Positions 27,005-36,925 are shown, numbered from the stretch's first letter. The stretch: DNA of 64,000 bases from Saprospiraceae bacterium (GCA_016710265.1 JADJJL010000002.1:1-64000); one strand, 5' to 3'. The notes: generated by a model from the letters alone, not told the origin. Numbers and translations are program-made.

Positions 27005-27171
27005 TTTTTTGCGGAGTTTAAATTTTCTTAAAATTTAAGAGATTTGTGGAATTGTTGAAAGTACATTGCGAGTTATAATTCAATAACAAAATCTTCGTTA
27101 ATTCCATGTTAAGCGACAAAAAAGGCAATGGTCGAATACTATCTTTGTGTTTTGTAATTTTTTTTAAGAAA

Positions 27172-27762
27172 ATGAGGATATTTTTAAATTTGATTTTTAT
27201 TTGTATTGGTAGTCTGTTTCTCCATTCACAAGCCAATACACCCATTTTAACTGCAATTCGGCCACCCTATTTGATTTTGGATGATGGCAAGGATTCTTTA
27301 AAGCTAAAAGGATTGGAAGCAGCGAGTACACAGCTTATTTTTATGTTGTTTCATGCAGAGCAAGATGTAATAGGTTTGGATCCAGGTTTAAGCAATGATG
27401 GTCGATGGCGGGCAATTCATTTAAAAGAAATATTAAAGAATGTAGAATTTGAAAAATATTTTTCGACTCCGTTTAGAAATAATATACTCACACTTGAACC
27501 ATTAACCAATTGGCGAAAAGCTGAACTTAGCTTGTACGATCAGGCAGATCTTAAAAGCTTGTTTAAACAATTGGATTTACTCGCACCTGATGATTTAGTC
27601 ATGATGATTCATCAACAAACATTTGCTCAAATCATGAGACATTTAATTTCTTCGGATTATACTGAGACGTTTGTAGAACAACCAACTGATGTAATTTATA
27701 TTTTGGAAAGAAAAGTTGGACAGCCGGGAAAATTGCATAAATTTAAATACAAGATTAGATAA
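27172..27762 (+). CDS. Secreted histidine-phosphatase-like protein with altered catalytic motif
   Basis: Start at 27172 is preferred: MRIFLNLIFICIGSLFLHSQA is a signal peptide, whereas the upstream in-frame ATG at 27106 adds a non-hydrophobic extension. The 196-residue protein follows the phosphoglycerate-mutase/histidine-phosphatase layout: LFHAEQD in place of the RHGE/RHAE motif, then DPGLSNDGRWRAIHLKEIL, FSTPFRNNILTLEPL and VMMIHQQTFAQIMRHL in place of the GH motif. The nucleophile-position His is kept but the partner Arg is Phe and the second His context has changed, so activity may be lost. It ends two bases before valS and is probably co-transcribed with it. Confidence 0.72.
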   Translation: MRIFLNLIFICIGSLFLHSQANTPILTAIRPPYLILDDGKDSLKLKGLEAASTQLIFMLFHAEQDVIGLDPGLSNDGRWRAIHLKEILKNVEFEKYFSTPFRNNILTLEPLTNWRKAELSLYDQADLKSLFKQLDLLAPDDLVMMIHQQTFAQIMRHLISSDYTETFVEQPTDVIYILERKVGQPGKLHKFKYKIR

Positions 27763-27764
27763 TC

Positions 27765-30398
27765 ATGAGTTTAGAGAGTCGATATTCACCAAGAGAAATA
27801 GAAGGCAAATGGTATCATTATTGGGAGAGCAAAGAATATTTTAAATCTGTGCCTGATGAAAGAGAATCATTTTCAGTAGTTATTCCACCGCCCAATATTA
27901 CGGGCATCTTACACATGGGTCATATCCTGAACAATACCATTCAGGATATTCTGATTCGTCGAGCCAGACTTTTAGGTAAAAATGCATGTTGGGTGCCGGG
28001 TACTGATCACGCATCTATTGCCACTGAAGCAAAAGTGGTACAAATGCTAAGAGAAAAAGGAATCAAAAAAAGTGACTTGAGTCGTGAGCAATTCTTGGAA
28101 TATGCATTTGAATGGAAAGATAAATACGGTGGAATTATCTTAAACCAATTAAGAAGATTGGGCGCGTCTTGTGATTGGTCTCGCACTGCTTTCACCATGG
28201 ACGAGATTAGGTCAGAAGCAGTTTTAAAGGTATTTGTGGACCTTTACAGAAAAGGTAAATTGTACCGTGGCCAAAGAATGATAAACTGGGATCCTGATGC
28301 CAAGACGGTACTTTCTTCAGAAGAAGTACTTTACAAAGAAGAACCAGCGCAACTATTTTATATTAAATATTTTTTAGAAGATTCCCCAGATGAATATGTG
28401 GTGATTGCCACGCAGAGACCTGAAACCATTATGGCGGACTCTGCTGTAGCTGTTCACCCGGATGATAAACGATATTTAAAGTTTAAGGGTAAAAAAGTGA
28501 TCATTCCACTCATTCAAAAATCCATTCCCATCATTGAGGATGAATATGTAGATAAGGAATTTGGTACAGGTGCTTTGAAGGTAACACCAGCTCATGATCA
28601 AAACGATTATGAAATAGGTTTAAGACATCAATTAGAGGTTGTTGATATTCTGAATGAGGATGGCAGTCTCAATGAATCAGCCAAAATATTGGTAGGAGAA
28701 GATCGATTTGCTGCAAGAAAAAAAATCAAAAAACTATTAGAAGAATCCGGCAATCTTGAAAAGATGACGGACTATATGACCAATATTGGGCGTTCAGAAA
28801 GAACCAATGCGGTGGTCGAACCAAGGTTGAGTCTTCAATGGTATGTCGATATGAAATCTCTATCTGAGCCTGCACTTAAAGCTGTGTTGTCCGGCGAAAT
28901 AGGATTTGTACCAGAAAATTTTCAAAATACCTATAAGCATTGGATGGAAAATATCCGCGATTGGTGTATTTCAAGACAATTGTGGTGGGGTCATCAAATT
29001 CCAGCCTGGTATTATGGGGATGATATTTTTGTTGCAGAAACTGCAGAAGAAGCTCTTCAAGAAGTAAAAACAAAAACCGGTAATCAAGAATTGGTAATTT
29101 CAGATTTGAGACAAGATGACGATGTTTTAGATACTTGGTTTTCGTCATGGCTTTGGCCTATTTCAGTATTTGATGGTTTTAGGGATGATAAAGAATTAAA
29201 ATATTATTACCCTACATCGGTTCTCGTTACGGGTTGGGATATTATATTCCTTTGGGTGGCGCGTATGATCATGGCCGGTTACGAATGGAAAGGCCAAAAA
29301 CCATTTAACAAGGTCTATTTTACAGGAATGGTTAGGGACAAACTCAGGAGAAAAATGTCCAAATCATTGGGCAATTCTCCAGATGCTTTGGGATTGTTGG
29401 ATGAATTTGGTGCTGATGGTGTCAGATTTGGTATGCTGGCTTGCTCACCTGCAGGAGGAGATTTATTATTTGATGAAAAGTTATGTGAACAAGGAAGAAA
29501 TTTTTCAAATAAACTTTGGAATGCGCAGCGATTAATAGTATCCTGGACAGAAGATGATCAAAAACATATTTCTGAAGGAGAACAAATAATCATGAAATGG
29601 TTGGAAAGCCGCATGTCGGAAATTATAGCAGAAACTAACCTTGCCATGGATAATTTTAAATTATCAGAGGCTTTAAAAACACTTTATTCTTTTATTTGGG
29701 AAGATTTTTGCGGATTTTATTTGGAAGTCATTAAACCAAGGTCAGGTGAAAATATACCAGCTGCTTTGTACAAGCACGCCGTTTTAAGTTTTGAAAAGAT
29801 TTGCACCATTCTTCACCCTTTCATGCCATTTATTACAGAAGAAATATGGCATAATATTAAAGAAAGGAAGGCTGGAGAAGATTGTATGGTTTCAAAATAC
29901 CCCATTTCCCAATCTCAAGACCAAAGCCTACTGTATCAATTTCAAGAAATTCGTCATGTGATTACTCAAATCAGGGACTTACGAAACAAATATCAGATAA
30001 AATCTGCTGTTCCTTTGGATCTATTCGTTTTGGGTTCAAATGAAAAAGGTATTTTCGAATTAAAGGGTGCTCAAGATATTTTACTCAAATTGGCCAACAT
30101 CCAGGCCTTTCATCAAATCCATGAAGAATTAAAGCAAGGTCAAAGTTTTATGGGACTTCGTCATAAATACTTCCTGCAAATGCCAGTTGTGGTGAATGTG
30201 GAAGAAGAACAAAAGAACTTAGCCAAGGAAATTGAATATGCCCAGGGATTTGTTAACTCTGTACAGAAGAAGCTGGAAAATGAAAAATTTGTATCCAATG
30301 CACCTGCTGAACTATTAGAAAAGGAAAGGCAAAAATTTCAGGATGGTTTAACGAGACTTGAAGCCCTTAAAGCCAGTCTTCAGAATCTTGGAAATTAA
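27765..30398 (+). CDS. valS: Valyl-tRNA synthetase
   Basis: An 877-residue class I synthetase that charges tRNA-Val in the cytosol. The catalytic signatures are PPPNITGILHMGHILN (HMGH at residues 50-53) and RRKMSKSLGN near residue 530. Between them lie the CP1 editing domain (VVIATQRPETIMADSAVAVHPDD, GTGALKVTPAHDQNDYEIG) and WCISRQLWWGHQIPAWY. The C-terminal ~65 residues form the coiled-coil arm (EEEQKNLAKEIEYAQGFVNSVQKKLENEKFVSNAPAELLEKER) typical of ValRS. Length and order are standard. It begins two bases after the histidine-phosphatase-like gene. Confidence 0.98.
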   Translation: MSLESRYSPREIEGKWYHYWESKEYFKSVPDERESFSVVIPPPNITGILHMGHILNNTIQDILIRRARLLGKNACWVPGTDHASIATEAKVVQMLREKGIKKSDLSREQFLEYAFEWKDKYGGIILNQLRRLGASCDWSRTAFTMDEIRSEAVLKVFVDLYRKGKLYRGQRMINWDPDAKTVLSSEEVLYKEEPAQLFYIKYFLEDSPDEYVVIATQRPETIMADSAVAVHPDDKRYLKFKGKKVIIPLIQKSIPIIEDEYVDKEFGTGALKVTPAHDQNDYEIGLRHQLEVVDILNEDGSLNESAKILVGEDRFAARKKIKKLLEESGNLEKMTDYMTNIGRSERTNAVVEPRLSLQWYVDMKSLSEPALKAVLSGEIGFVPENFQNTYKHWMENIRDWCISRQLWWGHQIPAWYYGDDIFVAETAEEALQEVKTKTGNQELVISDLRQDDDVLDTWFSSWLWPISVFDGFRDDKELKYYYPTSVLVTGWDIIFLWVARMIMAGYEWKGQKPFNKVYFTGMVRDKLRRKMSKSLGNSPDALGLLDEFGADGVRFGMLACSPAGGDLLFDEKLCEQGRNFSNKLWNAQRLIVSWTEDDQKHISEGEQIIMKWLESRMSEIIAETNLAMDNFKLSEALKTLYSFIWEDFCGFYLEVIKPRSGENIPAALYKHAVLSFEKICTILHPFMPFITEEIWHNIKERKAGEDCMVSKYPISQSQDQSLLYQFQEIRHVITQIRDLRNKYQIKSAVPLDLFVLGSNEKGIFELKGAQDILLKLANIQAFHQIHEELKQGQSFMGLRHKYFLQMPVVVNVEEEQKNLAKEIEYAQGFVNSVQKKLENEKFVSNAPAELLEKERQKFQDGLTRLEALKASLQNLGN

Positions 30399-30568
30399 GA
30401 AATTTTAACAAAATGAGATTTTTTTGACATTTGTATTTTCAATTATATAAGTTGTAAAATTATTTATAATTTGCTCTTTTTCAATTGAAAGTGATAATTA
30501 TTTAATCCATTATTGGGTGAATAAGGGTGGAAAACCCTGAATTTAAAAAATCAGGGTAAACCCTTAGT

Positions 30569-30597
30569 TTTGGTTTATGGTAAAAATCTTACCTTTG
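30569..30597 (+). promoter_or_regulatory. Bacteroidota-type promoter of the secreted metalloprotease gene
   Basis: TTTG at 30569-30572 is followed after 17 bases by TACCTTTG at 30590-30597, an exact TAnnTTTG box. The leader to the ATG at 30676 would be about 70 bases. Confidence 0.6.
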
Positions 30598-30675
30598 CAA
30601 TAGTTTAATACCCAACATATCTGAGTTTATCTCTTAAACTCGATTATTATAACTTTTCACTAAATTACCTATATT

Positions 30676-33543
30676 ATGAAGAAATTTTCAAGGGGTCTAT
30701 TTTTCATTGTTTTAAGTTTCATTGGATTAAGTTCGATTTTTGCTCAAAATGCCAATGATCCTGTTATTATTCCAGTACACCCAAATGGAGTATCCGTCAT
30801 ATCCAGTAAAATCAAACAAGCTCAGGCTTCTGGTATTGGATTTTATGATTTTAGGGCTTTAGGTTCTACAAACTTTAAAGAAGACTTAAGAAGATATGGT
30901 CTAAGGAATGCTGAAAACTATAAAATTGATTTCAGGGCCATTGAAAAATTGATGGACGCTCAATCAGAACAAATTAGTTTTTCATTCAATTATAAAAATC
31001 AAGAATACACACTTGATATGGTTAAAAACAATTTACTGGATCAAAATTTCGTGGTAAATACTTCCGAAGGTAGTTATGACTATCAGCCAGGATTGTATTA
31101 CCAAGGAGTTTTAAGAGGACAAACTCAGATGCATGCGGCCGTCAGTATTTTCGATAATCAAATCATTGGTTTGCTTTCAATGGATGGATACAATCTTGTA
31201 TTCCAACCTTCAGCCACCAATACGGAAAATCTTATTATTTATGACGACCGTGACATTTATTTGCAAAAGAGCTTTGAATGTAGGGCAGATGAACTTGAAA
31301 ATTCTTTTAAAGATGATGGCGATATACATTTAGGAGAATCAGCTCCAGGTGATTGCATACGTGCATATATAGAATGTGACTATACCTTACATCAAAATAA
31401 AGGAGGAGTTACCAATACCGTCAACTGGATCACGGCGGTCTACAATAATGTGGCTACGCTTTACAATAATGAAAGCATCAACACTACGGTATCTGAAGTT
31501 TATGTTTGGACCACTGCAGACTCATATAGCAAGACGAATTCGATCACAGCATTAAATCAATTTAGAACTTTAAGGCCAAGTTTCAATGGGGATTTAGCCC
31601 ACTTAGCTGCTTTGGGAGGACAAAATATAGGTGGAGTAGCGTGGGTGGATGTATTGTGTACCAGTTATAAATACGCATACAGCAATATCTCTTCAACTTA
31701 TGCTGATGTGCCAACTTATTCCTGGACAGTAGAAGTGATGACCCATGAAATGGGACATAATGTAGGATCCAATCACACCCAATGGTGTGGATGGGCCGGT
31801 GGCGCGATTGACAATTGTTACACACCGGAGGGCAATTGCCAGCCTGGCCCACCACCTAATAATGGTGGAACAGTGATGAGTTATTGTCATTTAACCCAAT
31901 ACGGAATCAATTTTAACAATGGATTTGGACCATTACCCGGAGATAAAATCAGATCAAGGGTTGCCGCAGTAGGTTGCTTAGGTACAAGTTGTGGTGGTGG
32001 TGGAGGTTGTTCTGCTCCAACAGGATTGAATATCAGCAATATCACATCGACCACTGCAACAGCAGCATGGAATGCAGTAAGTGGAGCTACCTCTTATAAA
32101 TTCGAATACAAAAAATCTTCTGATCCAAACTGGACGCAAGTTACAGTGACTACGACCAACCACAATATGACTGGTTTAACGGCTGCGACAACTTACAATA
32201 CCAGGGTTAAAGCAGTTTGTTCAAGCGGTGAGAGTACTTATTCTACTGAGGTAAATTTTACAACCACAGGAGGAGGCGGTTGTGGTATCCCGACCAATTT
32301 AGCCATCAGCAATATCACTCAGACCAGTGCAAATGCAACTTGGAGTGCGGTGAGTGGGGCTACCTCTTACAAATTTGAATACAAAAAATCCTCCGATGCA
32401 AACTGGACTCAAGTTACAAAAACTTCTCCTAGCCATAGCATGACCGGATTAACCGCTGCCACTGCCTATAACACAAGAGTAAAAGCGGTTTGTGCCAGTG
32501 GTGAAAGTGCATATTCTGCCACTGTTAATTTTACAACTACCGGTGGAGGCGGTTGTGGAACTCCTACCAATTTAGCTGCAAGTAATATCACTACGAATTC
32601 AGCAACTTTAAGTTGGAGCCCAGTGAGTGGAGCAACTTCTTACAATTTTCAATATAAGCTTAATTCTTCCCAGACCTGGCAACAAGCCAATGTAACAACT
32701 ACTACGGTCAATATGACCAATTTAACCGCTTCAACTACCTATAATGTTAGAGTTCAAGCAGTTTGTGGAGGCACAACCGGTGCATTTACTTCTATACTTA
32801 GTTTTACAACCCTTAATGGAGGTTACTGTACTGCCAAAGGAAATAATGCCAACTATGAATGGGTTGCTAGGGTTAAGGTAGGTACTATTGACAGAACTTC
32901 AGGAAAAGATGGAGGATATTATGATGGCTCTGCCATGGTAACAGACTTATCGAAAGGCACCAGCTACACACTCAATCATCAAGCAGGGACAAGTGGTAGT
33001 TCAGGTACACTTTACTGGAGAGCTTGGATCGATTTTAATGGAGATGGGGACTTTGTAGATGCGGGCGAACAAATCATGTCAAAAACTTCTGCTAGTACTA
33101 GTTTATTGGCACAAGCATTTACAGTACCTTCAGGAGCGTTCACAGGATTGGTAAGAATCAGGGTGGCTGTTCGCTATGGTGGGTATGCCAACCCTTGTGG
33201 AAATTTCTCATATGGTGAAGTTGAAGATTATACCATCAATATAAAAGCTGCCGGCACATTGATTGGTGAAAATGAGGGAACGATTGGAGAAAATACCATC
33301 ATTTATCCAAATCCTTTTTCAAATCAATTGTGGATGGAATACTCTAGTCAAATTGATAAAAACATAGATGTAAGTATTTATGACTTATTTGGAAAAAGGA
33401 TAAATTCCTCTAAACTTAATGTGGTAAAAGGATTGAACAGCTTACAGATTGAAACGGAAGATCTGCTACCATCCACCTATATTTTGAGAATGGATGATGG
33501 GGATAAAGTAAAAAATTACAAAATAGTCAAGACAGGGAATTAG
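30676..33543 (+). CDS. Reprolysin-like secreted metalloprotease with FN3 repeats, GEVED domain and T9SS sorting domain
   Basis: A 955-residue precursor with signal peptide (GLFFIVLSFIGLSSIFAQ). A propeptide-like region (~25-220) precedes an M12B/reprolysin-like catalytic domain with the zinc motif HEMGHNVGSNH starting near residue 357 and a downstream VMSYCH Met-turn. A Gly-rich linker leads to three fibronectin type III modules (about 445-535, 535-625, 625-715), each ending in FTTTGGGG or FTTLNGG. Then comes a GEVED domain (WIDFNGDGDFVDAGEQI, FSYGEVEDYTI) and a type A sorting domain with IIYPNPFSNQLWMEY. It is probably exported by the T9SS as an extracellular protease. FN3 modules 1 and 2 are nearly identical in DNA. 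Confidence 0.93.
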   Translation: MKKFSRGLFFIVLSFIGLSSIFAQNANDPVIIPVHPNGVSVISSKIKQAQASGIGFYDFRALGSTNFKEDLRRYGLRNAENYKIDFRAIEKLMDAQSEQISFSFNYKNQEYTLDMVKNNLLDQNFVVNTSEGSYDYQPGLYYQGVLRGQTQMHAAVSIFDNQIIGLLSMDGYNLVFQPSATNTENLIIYDDRDIYLQKSFECRADELENSFKDDGDIHLGESAPGDCIRAYIECDYTLHQNKGGVTNTVNWITAVYNNVATLYNNESINTTVSEVYVWTTADSYSKTNSITALNQFRTLRPSFNGDLAHLAALGGQNIGGVAWVDVLCTSYKYAYSNISSTYADVPTYSWTVEVMTHEMGHNVGSNHTQWCGWAGGAIDNCYTPEGNCQPGPPPNNGGTVMSYCHLTQYGINFNNGFGPLPGDKIRSRVAAVGCLGTSCGGGGGCSAPTGLNISNITSTTATAAWNAVSGATSYKFEYKKSSDPNWTQVTVTTTNHNMTGLTAATTYNTRVKAVCSSGESTYSTEVNFTTTGGGGCGIPTNLAISNITQTSANATWSAVSGATSYKFEYKKSSDANWTQVTKTSPSHSMTGLTAATAYNTRVKAVCASGESAYSATVNFTTTGGGGCGTPTNLAASNITTNSATLSWSPVSGATSYNFQYKLNSSQTWQQANVTTTTVNMTNLTASTTYNVRVQAVCGGTTGAFTSILSFTTLNGGYCTAKGNNANYEWVARVKVGTIDRTSGKDGGYYDGSAMVTDLSKGTSYTLNHQAGTSGSSGTLYWRAWIDFNGDGDFVDAGEQIMSKTSASTSLLAQAFTVPSGAFTGLVRIRVAVRYGGYANPCGNFSYGEVEDYTINIKAAGTLIGENEGTIGENTIIYPNPFSNQLWMEYSSQIDKNIDVSIYDLFGKRINSSKLNVVKGLNSLQIETEDLLPSTYILRMDDGDKVKNYKIVKTGN

Positions 33544-33566
33544 ATATAAGGGTTTGGTTTTAACAG

Positions 33567-33599
33567 GTCCGGTTGCTTAAGTAACCGGACTTTTTTTTT
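33567..33599 (+). terminator. Strong rho-independent terminator
   Basis: GTCCGGTT (33567-33574) and AACCGGAC (33583-33590) form a perfect 8-bp stem around GCTTAAGT, followed by nine T. It lies 23 bases after the metalloprotease stop. Confidence 0.93.
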
Positions 33600-33625
33600 G
33601 ATTTTTTGTAGGGATAACAATCTAC

Positions 33626-34645
33626 TCAACTTCGTATTTTTTCCCAAGCCCAAGCGTCCCTCATAATATCATCAATACTAAACTTAGTTTGCCAATTAAG
33701 TTGTGAATTTGCTTTTTGTGAATCGGCATAAACAGCTGCAAGATCTCCTTCCCTTCTGTCACCCAATTGATAATTTAGTTCAATATCTGTTCCTTTTTCA
33801 AATGCATGAATGGCTTCCAAGACACTAACGCCTTTGCCAATTCCTAAATTATAACTTTCGACAGGAATTAACTGGGTGTCTGATTCCAATTTTTTTAATG
33901 CTAAAATGTGGGCATTTGCCAGATCAACTACATGGACATAATCCCGAATGCAAGTTCCATCCCTGGTTGGATAATCACTTCCATAAACAGTCATTTTAGC
34001 TCTACGGCCAATCGCAGTTTCTGTGATGACCGGCACCAAACTTTGTGCTGGGTTAATTGGAGATTCTCCGATTAAATGGCTTGGGTGAGCTCCGGCTGGG
34101 TTAAAATAACGCAAGGATATGGCTCTCAGAGCTGATTGCATTCCATTGTAGAAATCTAGAATAATCTGTTCGCACATTTGCTTGCTTCGACCATAGGGTG
34201 ACCCGGTAGGTTTAAATGGAGATTCTTCGGTCAAAGGTAAAATTTCTGTTTCACCAAACACCGTGCAAGAAGAAGAAAAAATAAAATGTGCAATGTTTTT
34301 CTTTTGAATAAAGCTCAAAATTTGAATTAAACTGTTGAGGTTGTTTTCAAAATAGAGAAGTGGTTGTTGAACAGATTCAGCTACGGATTTGAGAGCGGCG
34401 AAATGGATCACGGCGTGAATTTCTCCGAGTTGTCCGGAAAGAATTTCTGCTGCGTTTGATTGTTTTAGATCCAATGGAATATTAGAAACTCGTACTCCAG
34501 TTATTTTAAAAATTCCATCAAAAACCTTCTCTGAACTATTGATCAAAGAATCAACACTGATGACTTTATATCCATTTTGAATAAGTTCCACAATTGTGTG
34601 ACTGCCAATGTAACCGGCTCCTCCAGTGACCAATACCGTTTTCAT
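33626..34645 (-). CDS. galE: UDP-glucose 4-epimerase
   Basis: A 339-residue extended short-chain dehydrogenase that interconverts UDP-glucose and UDP-galactose with bound NAD. The NAD-binding motif TGGAGYIGSH is at residues 7-16, the catalytic Ser/Thr region is FSSSCTVFGE, and the catalytic Tyr-Lys pair lies in SPYGRSKQMCE. The sequences YFNPAGAHPSHLIGE and YGSDYPTRDGTCIRDYVHVVDLANAH are specific to GalE. The length is normal. It is the last gene of a compact minus-strand group that begins at the Kazal lipoprotein, 27 bases after the DUF3089 gene. Confidence 0.96.
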   Translation of the reverse strand: MKTVLVTGGAGYIGSHTIVELIQNGYKVISVDSLINSSEKVFDGIFKITGVRVSNIPLDLKQSNAAEILSGQLGEIHAVIHFAALKSVAESVQQPLLYFENNLNSLIQILSFIQKKNIAHFIFSSSCTVFGETEILPLTEESPFKPTGSPYGRSKQMCEQIILDFYNGMQSALRAISLRYFNPAGAHPSHLIGESPINPAQSLVPVITETAIGRRAKMTVYGSDYPTRDGTCIRDYVHVVDLANAHILALKKLESDTQLIPVESYNLGIGKGVSVLEAIHAFEKGTDIELNYQLGDRREGDLAAVYADSQKANSQLNWQTKFSIDDIMRDAWAWEKIRS

Positions 34646-34672
34646 AAAGTAAAATTATGAAAAGAAAAACGA

Positions 34673-35701
34673 TTACCCTTTCCAATATGCATTTACCCGG
34701 GTTTTAAAATTATTTCGAATACCCATATAAAACAGATTCATATCTCCCCGATGGTAATTTTTAGACACTAGCAGAAAGCTGCCTTTAAATTTTGGTTTAT
34801 CAGCCCAAAGTATATTCTTATGGATTTTAGCACCTGGCCCTGATTTATATACCCCTTTTTTCATATCAAAAACCCATCCGATATTTTCAGAAGGCGGTAC
34901 ATAGACTTGTTCGGTCGTCCATGTTAAAGGATTGGTCACAATGACAGAATCCTCTTTGACCATCCATTTTGGATCGTACCCTTTTTTAAAAGTTCTCCAA
35001 CTGCAAACACAAGAGGTCTCCTGTGCAAATTGACAAGGTTTTAAAAATTTGAAGCTATTTACAGGAATTGGAAATCCAGGAATATAAGCTACCACCAACT
35101 TATTTTTCATGGCTTCGTTGTCAAATACTTCTTTTAATAATCGCATGGCCAAGTAGGCACCTTGGGAATGTCCGACAATGGCGATCGGGCGGTTGTGGTT
35201 AAAGTGATCATAGAAGTACAAGAATGCATTGTAAATATCTTCATAAGCTAGATCCAGAGCCTTCTTTTTAGAATCCAAATCTTTGGTTGAAAAACCGGAA
35301 TACACCATTTGCCTATATCGAGGTGCATACACTTTTGCGTACTCATTAAATATGCTTGCCTGATATCTAATAGCACCTTTGTCAGTAATCTCATTGATTT
35401 CATTGTTGAGAAGATTGGCATTCCATGAACTACCATGTTTTTTAGAAATATAGGAAGTAGGATGGATAAAGAAAACATCGATTTCCTGCATGTTCATGGT
35501 TTCTAAACCAAACGGAACTTCGTCAGAAGGGTCTGTTTTGGTTGGAAGAGCGGCCCAATAGTATGCATCTGAATATTTAGGTGCTTCACCTGTTTGCTGA
35601 GGGTTAAATACGGTTTTAGGTTTAGCTACCGCGCATGAAGTTAAAATCAGGATTCCAATACTAAAGATATATAAAATAGATTTTCGTTTGATACGAAACA
35701 T
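34673..35701 (-). CDS. DUF3089 alpha/beta-hydrolase-like lipoprotein
   Basis: A 342-residue protein with a lipoprotein signal (YIFSIGILILTSC; acyl Cys near residue 23). The body matches DUF3089: DVFFIHPTSY, YQASIFNEYAKVYAPRYRQ, and the nucleophile elbow GHSQGAYLAMRLL of an alpha/beta hydrolase. Then come VAYIPGFPIP and SCVCSWRTFKKGYD. This suggests an esterase or lipase-like enzyme at the envelope; the substrate is not known. It lies 19 bases after the DsbA-like gene and 27 bases before galE. Confidence 0.88.
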   Translation of the reverse strand: MFRIKRKSILYIFSIGILILTSCAVAKPKTVFNPQQTGEAPKYSDAYYWAALPTKTDPSDEVPFGLETMNMQEIDVFFIHPTSYISKKHGSSWNANLLNNEINEITDKGAIRYQASIFNEYAKVYAPRYRQMVYSGFSTKDLDSKKKALDLAYEDIYNAFLYFYDHFNHNRPIAIVGHSQGAYLAMRLLKEVFDNEAMKNKLVVAYIPGFPIPVNSFKFLKPCQFAQETSCVCSWRTFKKGYDPKWMVKEDSVIVTNPLTWTTEQVYVPPSENIGWVFDMKKGVYKSGPGAKIHKNILWADKPKFKGSFLLVSKNYHRGDMNLFYMGIRNNFKTRVNAYWKG

Positions 35702-35720
35702 AAAGGATGTTTAAATTGAA

Positions 35721-36401
35721 TTAATTTGATTTGATCATTTCAGAAAGCTTCGCTTGAAGGGTTGAAAAATTTGCAAAACCATTGGATATGATTTGTGTGG
35801 TTCCATTTTTATTTTTGAACAACAAACTAGGAAATCCTCTAACTCCTAAATTCTTAGCCATTTTAAAATCATCTCTTGTCCATTGTTTGGCTTTGTCACT
35901 TTGGAATGTTTTTAAATACAGCTCTGCGTCTATTTTAAATTCTTTGGCAAGCTGAACAAATGTTTGGGTAGAAATGGGATTCATGTTATCGGCATAGAAG
36001 CTATTTTGCAAAGCTCTAAAATAAGCCATTTCAATAGCAGGTTTTAAAATGCGCATACTAACTACTGCACGGCAGGCCGGTTCTGTATTGTAGTACAATT
36101 CCTGATTTTGCAGAATGTCATATTTAAATGGCAGTCCCGTGCGATGGTGTATTTCCTGCCAATGTGATTTTAAAAATCCTCCCAATTCAGAAAATTTTTC
36201 CGTACCATCTGCACGTAATCCACCAGTAACGATTTTTAAAACCAGTTGGGGATTTTTTTCAACCAACTTTTCCAATTCAGGCCCAAAACCATAACACCAG
36301 GAACACATTGGGTCTCCTATATAAATCAAAGTATCTTTTTGCGCTTCTGTTGTTTCCATAAAAGTCATCCATAAAATAAAAAATAATATTCTAATATCCA
36401 T
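35721..36401 (-). CDS. DsbA-family thioredoxin-fold protein
   Basis: A 226-residue protein with an N-terminal hydrophobic segment that may be a signal or anchor (MDIRILFFILWMTFMETTEAQ). The DsbA/FrnE-like domain starts at LIYIGDPMCSWCYGFGPEL, with the redox motif CSWC near residues 33-36, followed by an inserted helical domain and the cis-Pro loop GVRGFPSLLFKNKNG. It probably catalyses disulfide exchange in the periplasm, though FrnE-type proteins also act elsewhere. It starts four bases after the DinB-like gene stop. Confidence 0.87.
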   Translation of the reverse strand: MDIRILFFILWMTFMETTEAQKDTLIYIGDPMCSWCYGFGPELEKLVEKNPQLVLKIVTGGLRADGTEKFSELGGFLKSHWQEIHHRTGLPFKYDILQNQELYYNTEPACRAVVSMRILKPAIEMAYFRALQNSFYADNMNPISTQTFVQLAKEFKIDAELYLKTFQSDKAKQWTRDDFKMAKNLGVRGFPSLLFKNKNGTTQIISNGFANFSTLQAKLSEMIKSN

Positions 36402-36405
36402 CCTG

Positions 36406-36903
36406 CTAATTAAGGTCTAAATCTTTATAAAATCCCAAATCCTTTTGTGTGATTATTTTTGTCAACAGCGCAATTTGGCCAGTGTGATAACTAAAATGCT
36501 CAATCACATGACTTACTATTTCGTATCCACTTAAATTAAAACACTGAACTTCGTAGTTGTCTAAAAGCCTTTGTTCTGAAATGGTTTGTATTACACTCCA
36601 AGCGTCCTCTGTTGTTGAATTTAAAATTGATTGCAATTCCATTTTTGAAAAAACCTTTTCAGTATTGAATTCAGAATTTCTGTCTCTGACATCATTTTGT
36701 TGACCTATTGCCGCACAAATATATTGTCTTAGATTTCCACAAAGATGAACCACTAAAATTTGAATGGAGTTGGTTTGAGGATTAGGCTTCCATTGAAGTT
36801 GATGATCATCCAATAATTCCAAACAGGATAAAATCCTGGCTTTAGATTCTTGAATGATCCGTAAATTAAATTCCTTTTGTATCAGTGTAATGAGAGGGTT
36901 CAT
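36406..36903 (-). CDS. DinB/DUF1572-like four-helix-bundle protein
   Basis: A 165-residue cytosolic protein with a helical pattern and the spaced histidines of the DinB/DUF1572 superfamily: ILVVHLCGNLRQYI (first His) and VSHVIEHFSYHTGQIALL (second and third His), which together form the usual metal site. Such proteins often act as metal-dependent thiol transferases or are uncharacterised. It sits between the Kazal lipoprotein gene (22-base gap) and the DsbA-like gene (4-base gap). Confidence 0.85.
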   Translation of the reverse strand: MNPLITLIQKEFNLRIIQESKARILSCLELLDDHQLQWKPNPQTNSIQILVVHLCGNLRQYICAAIGQQNDVRDRNSEFNTEKVFSKMELQSILNSTTEDAWSVIQTISEQRLLDNYEVQCFNLSGYEIVSHVIEHFSYHTGQIALLTKIITQKDLGFYKDLDLN

Positions 36904-36925
36904 TCAGTAAATTTATTAAAACAAA

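Noticed and set aside
27030..27050. Palindrome TTAAATTTT-ctt-AAAATTTAA as a terminator after the CotH gene
   Set aside because: The stem has no G/C pairs and no T tail follows; it is too weak to call.
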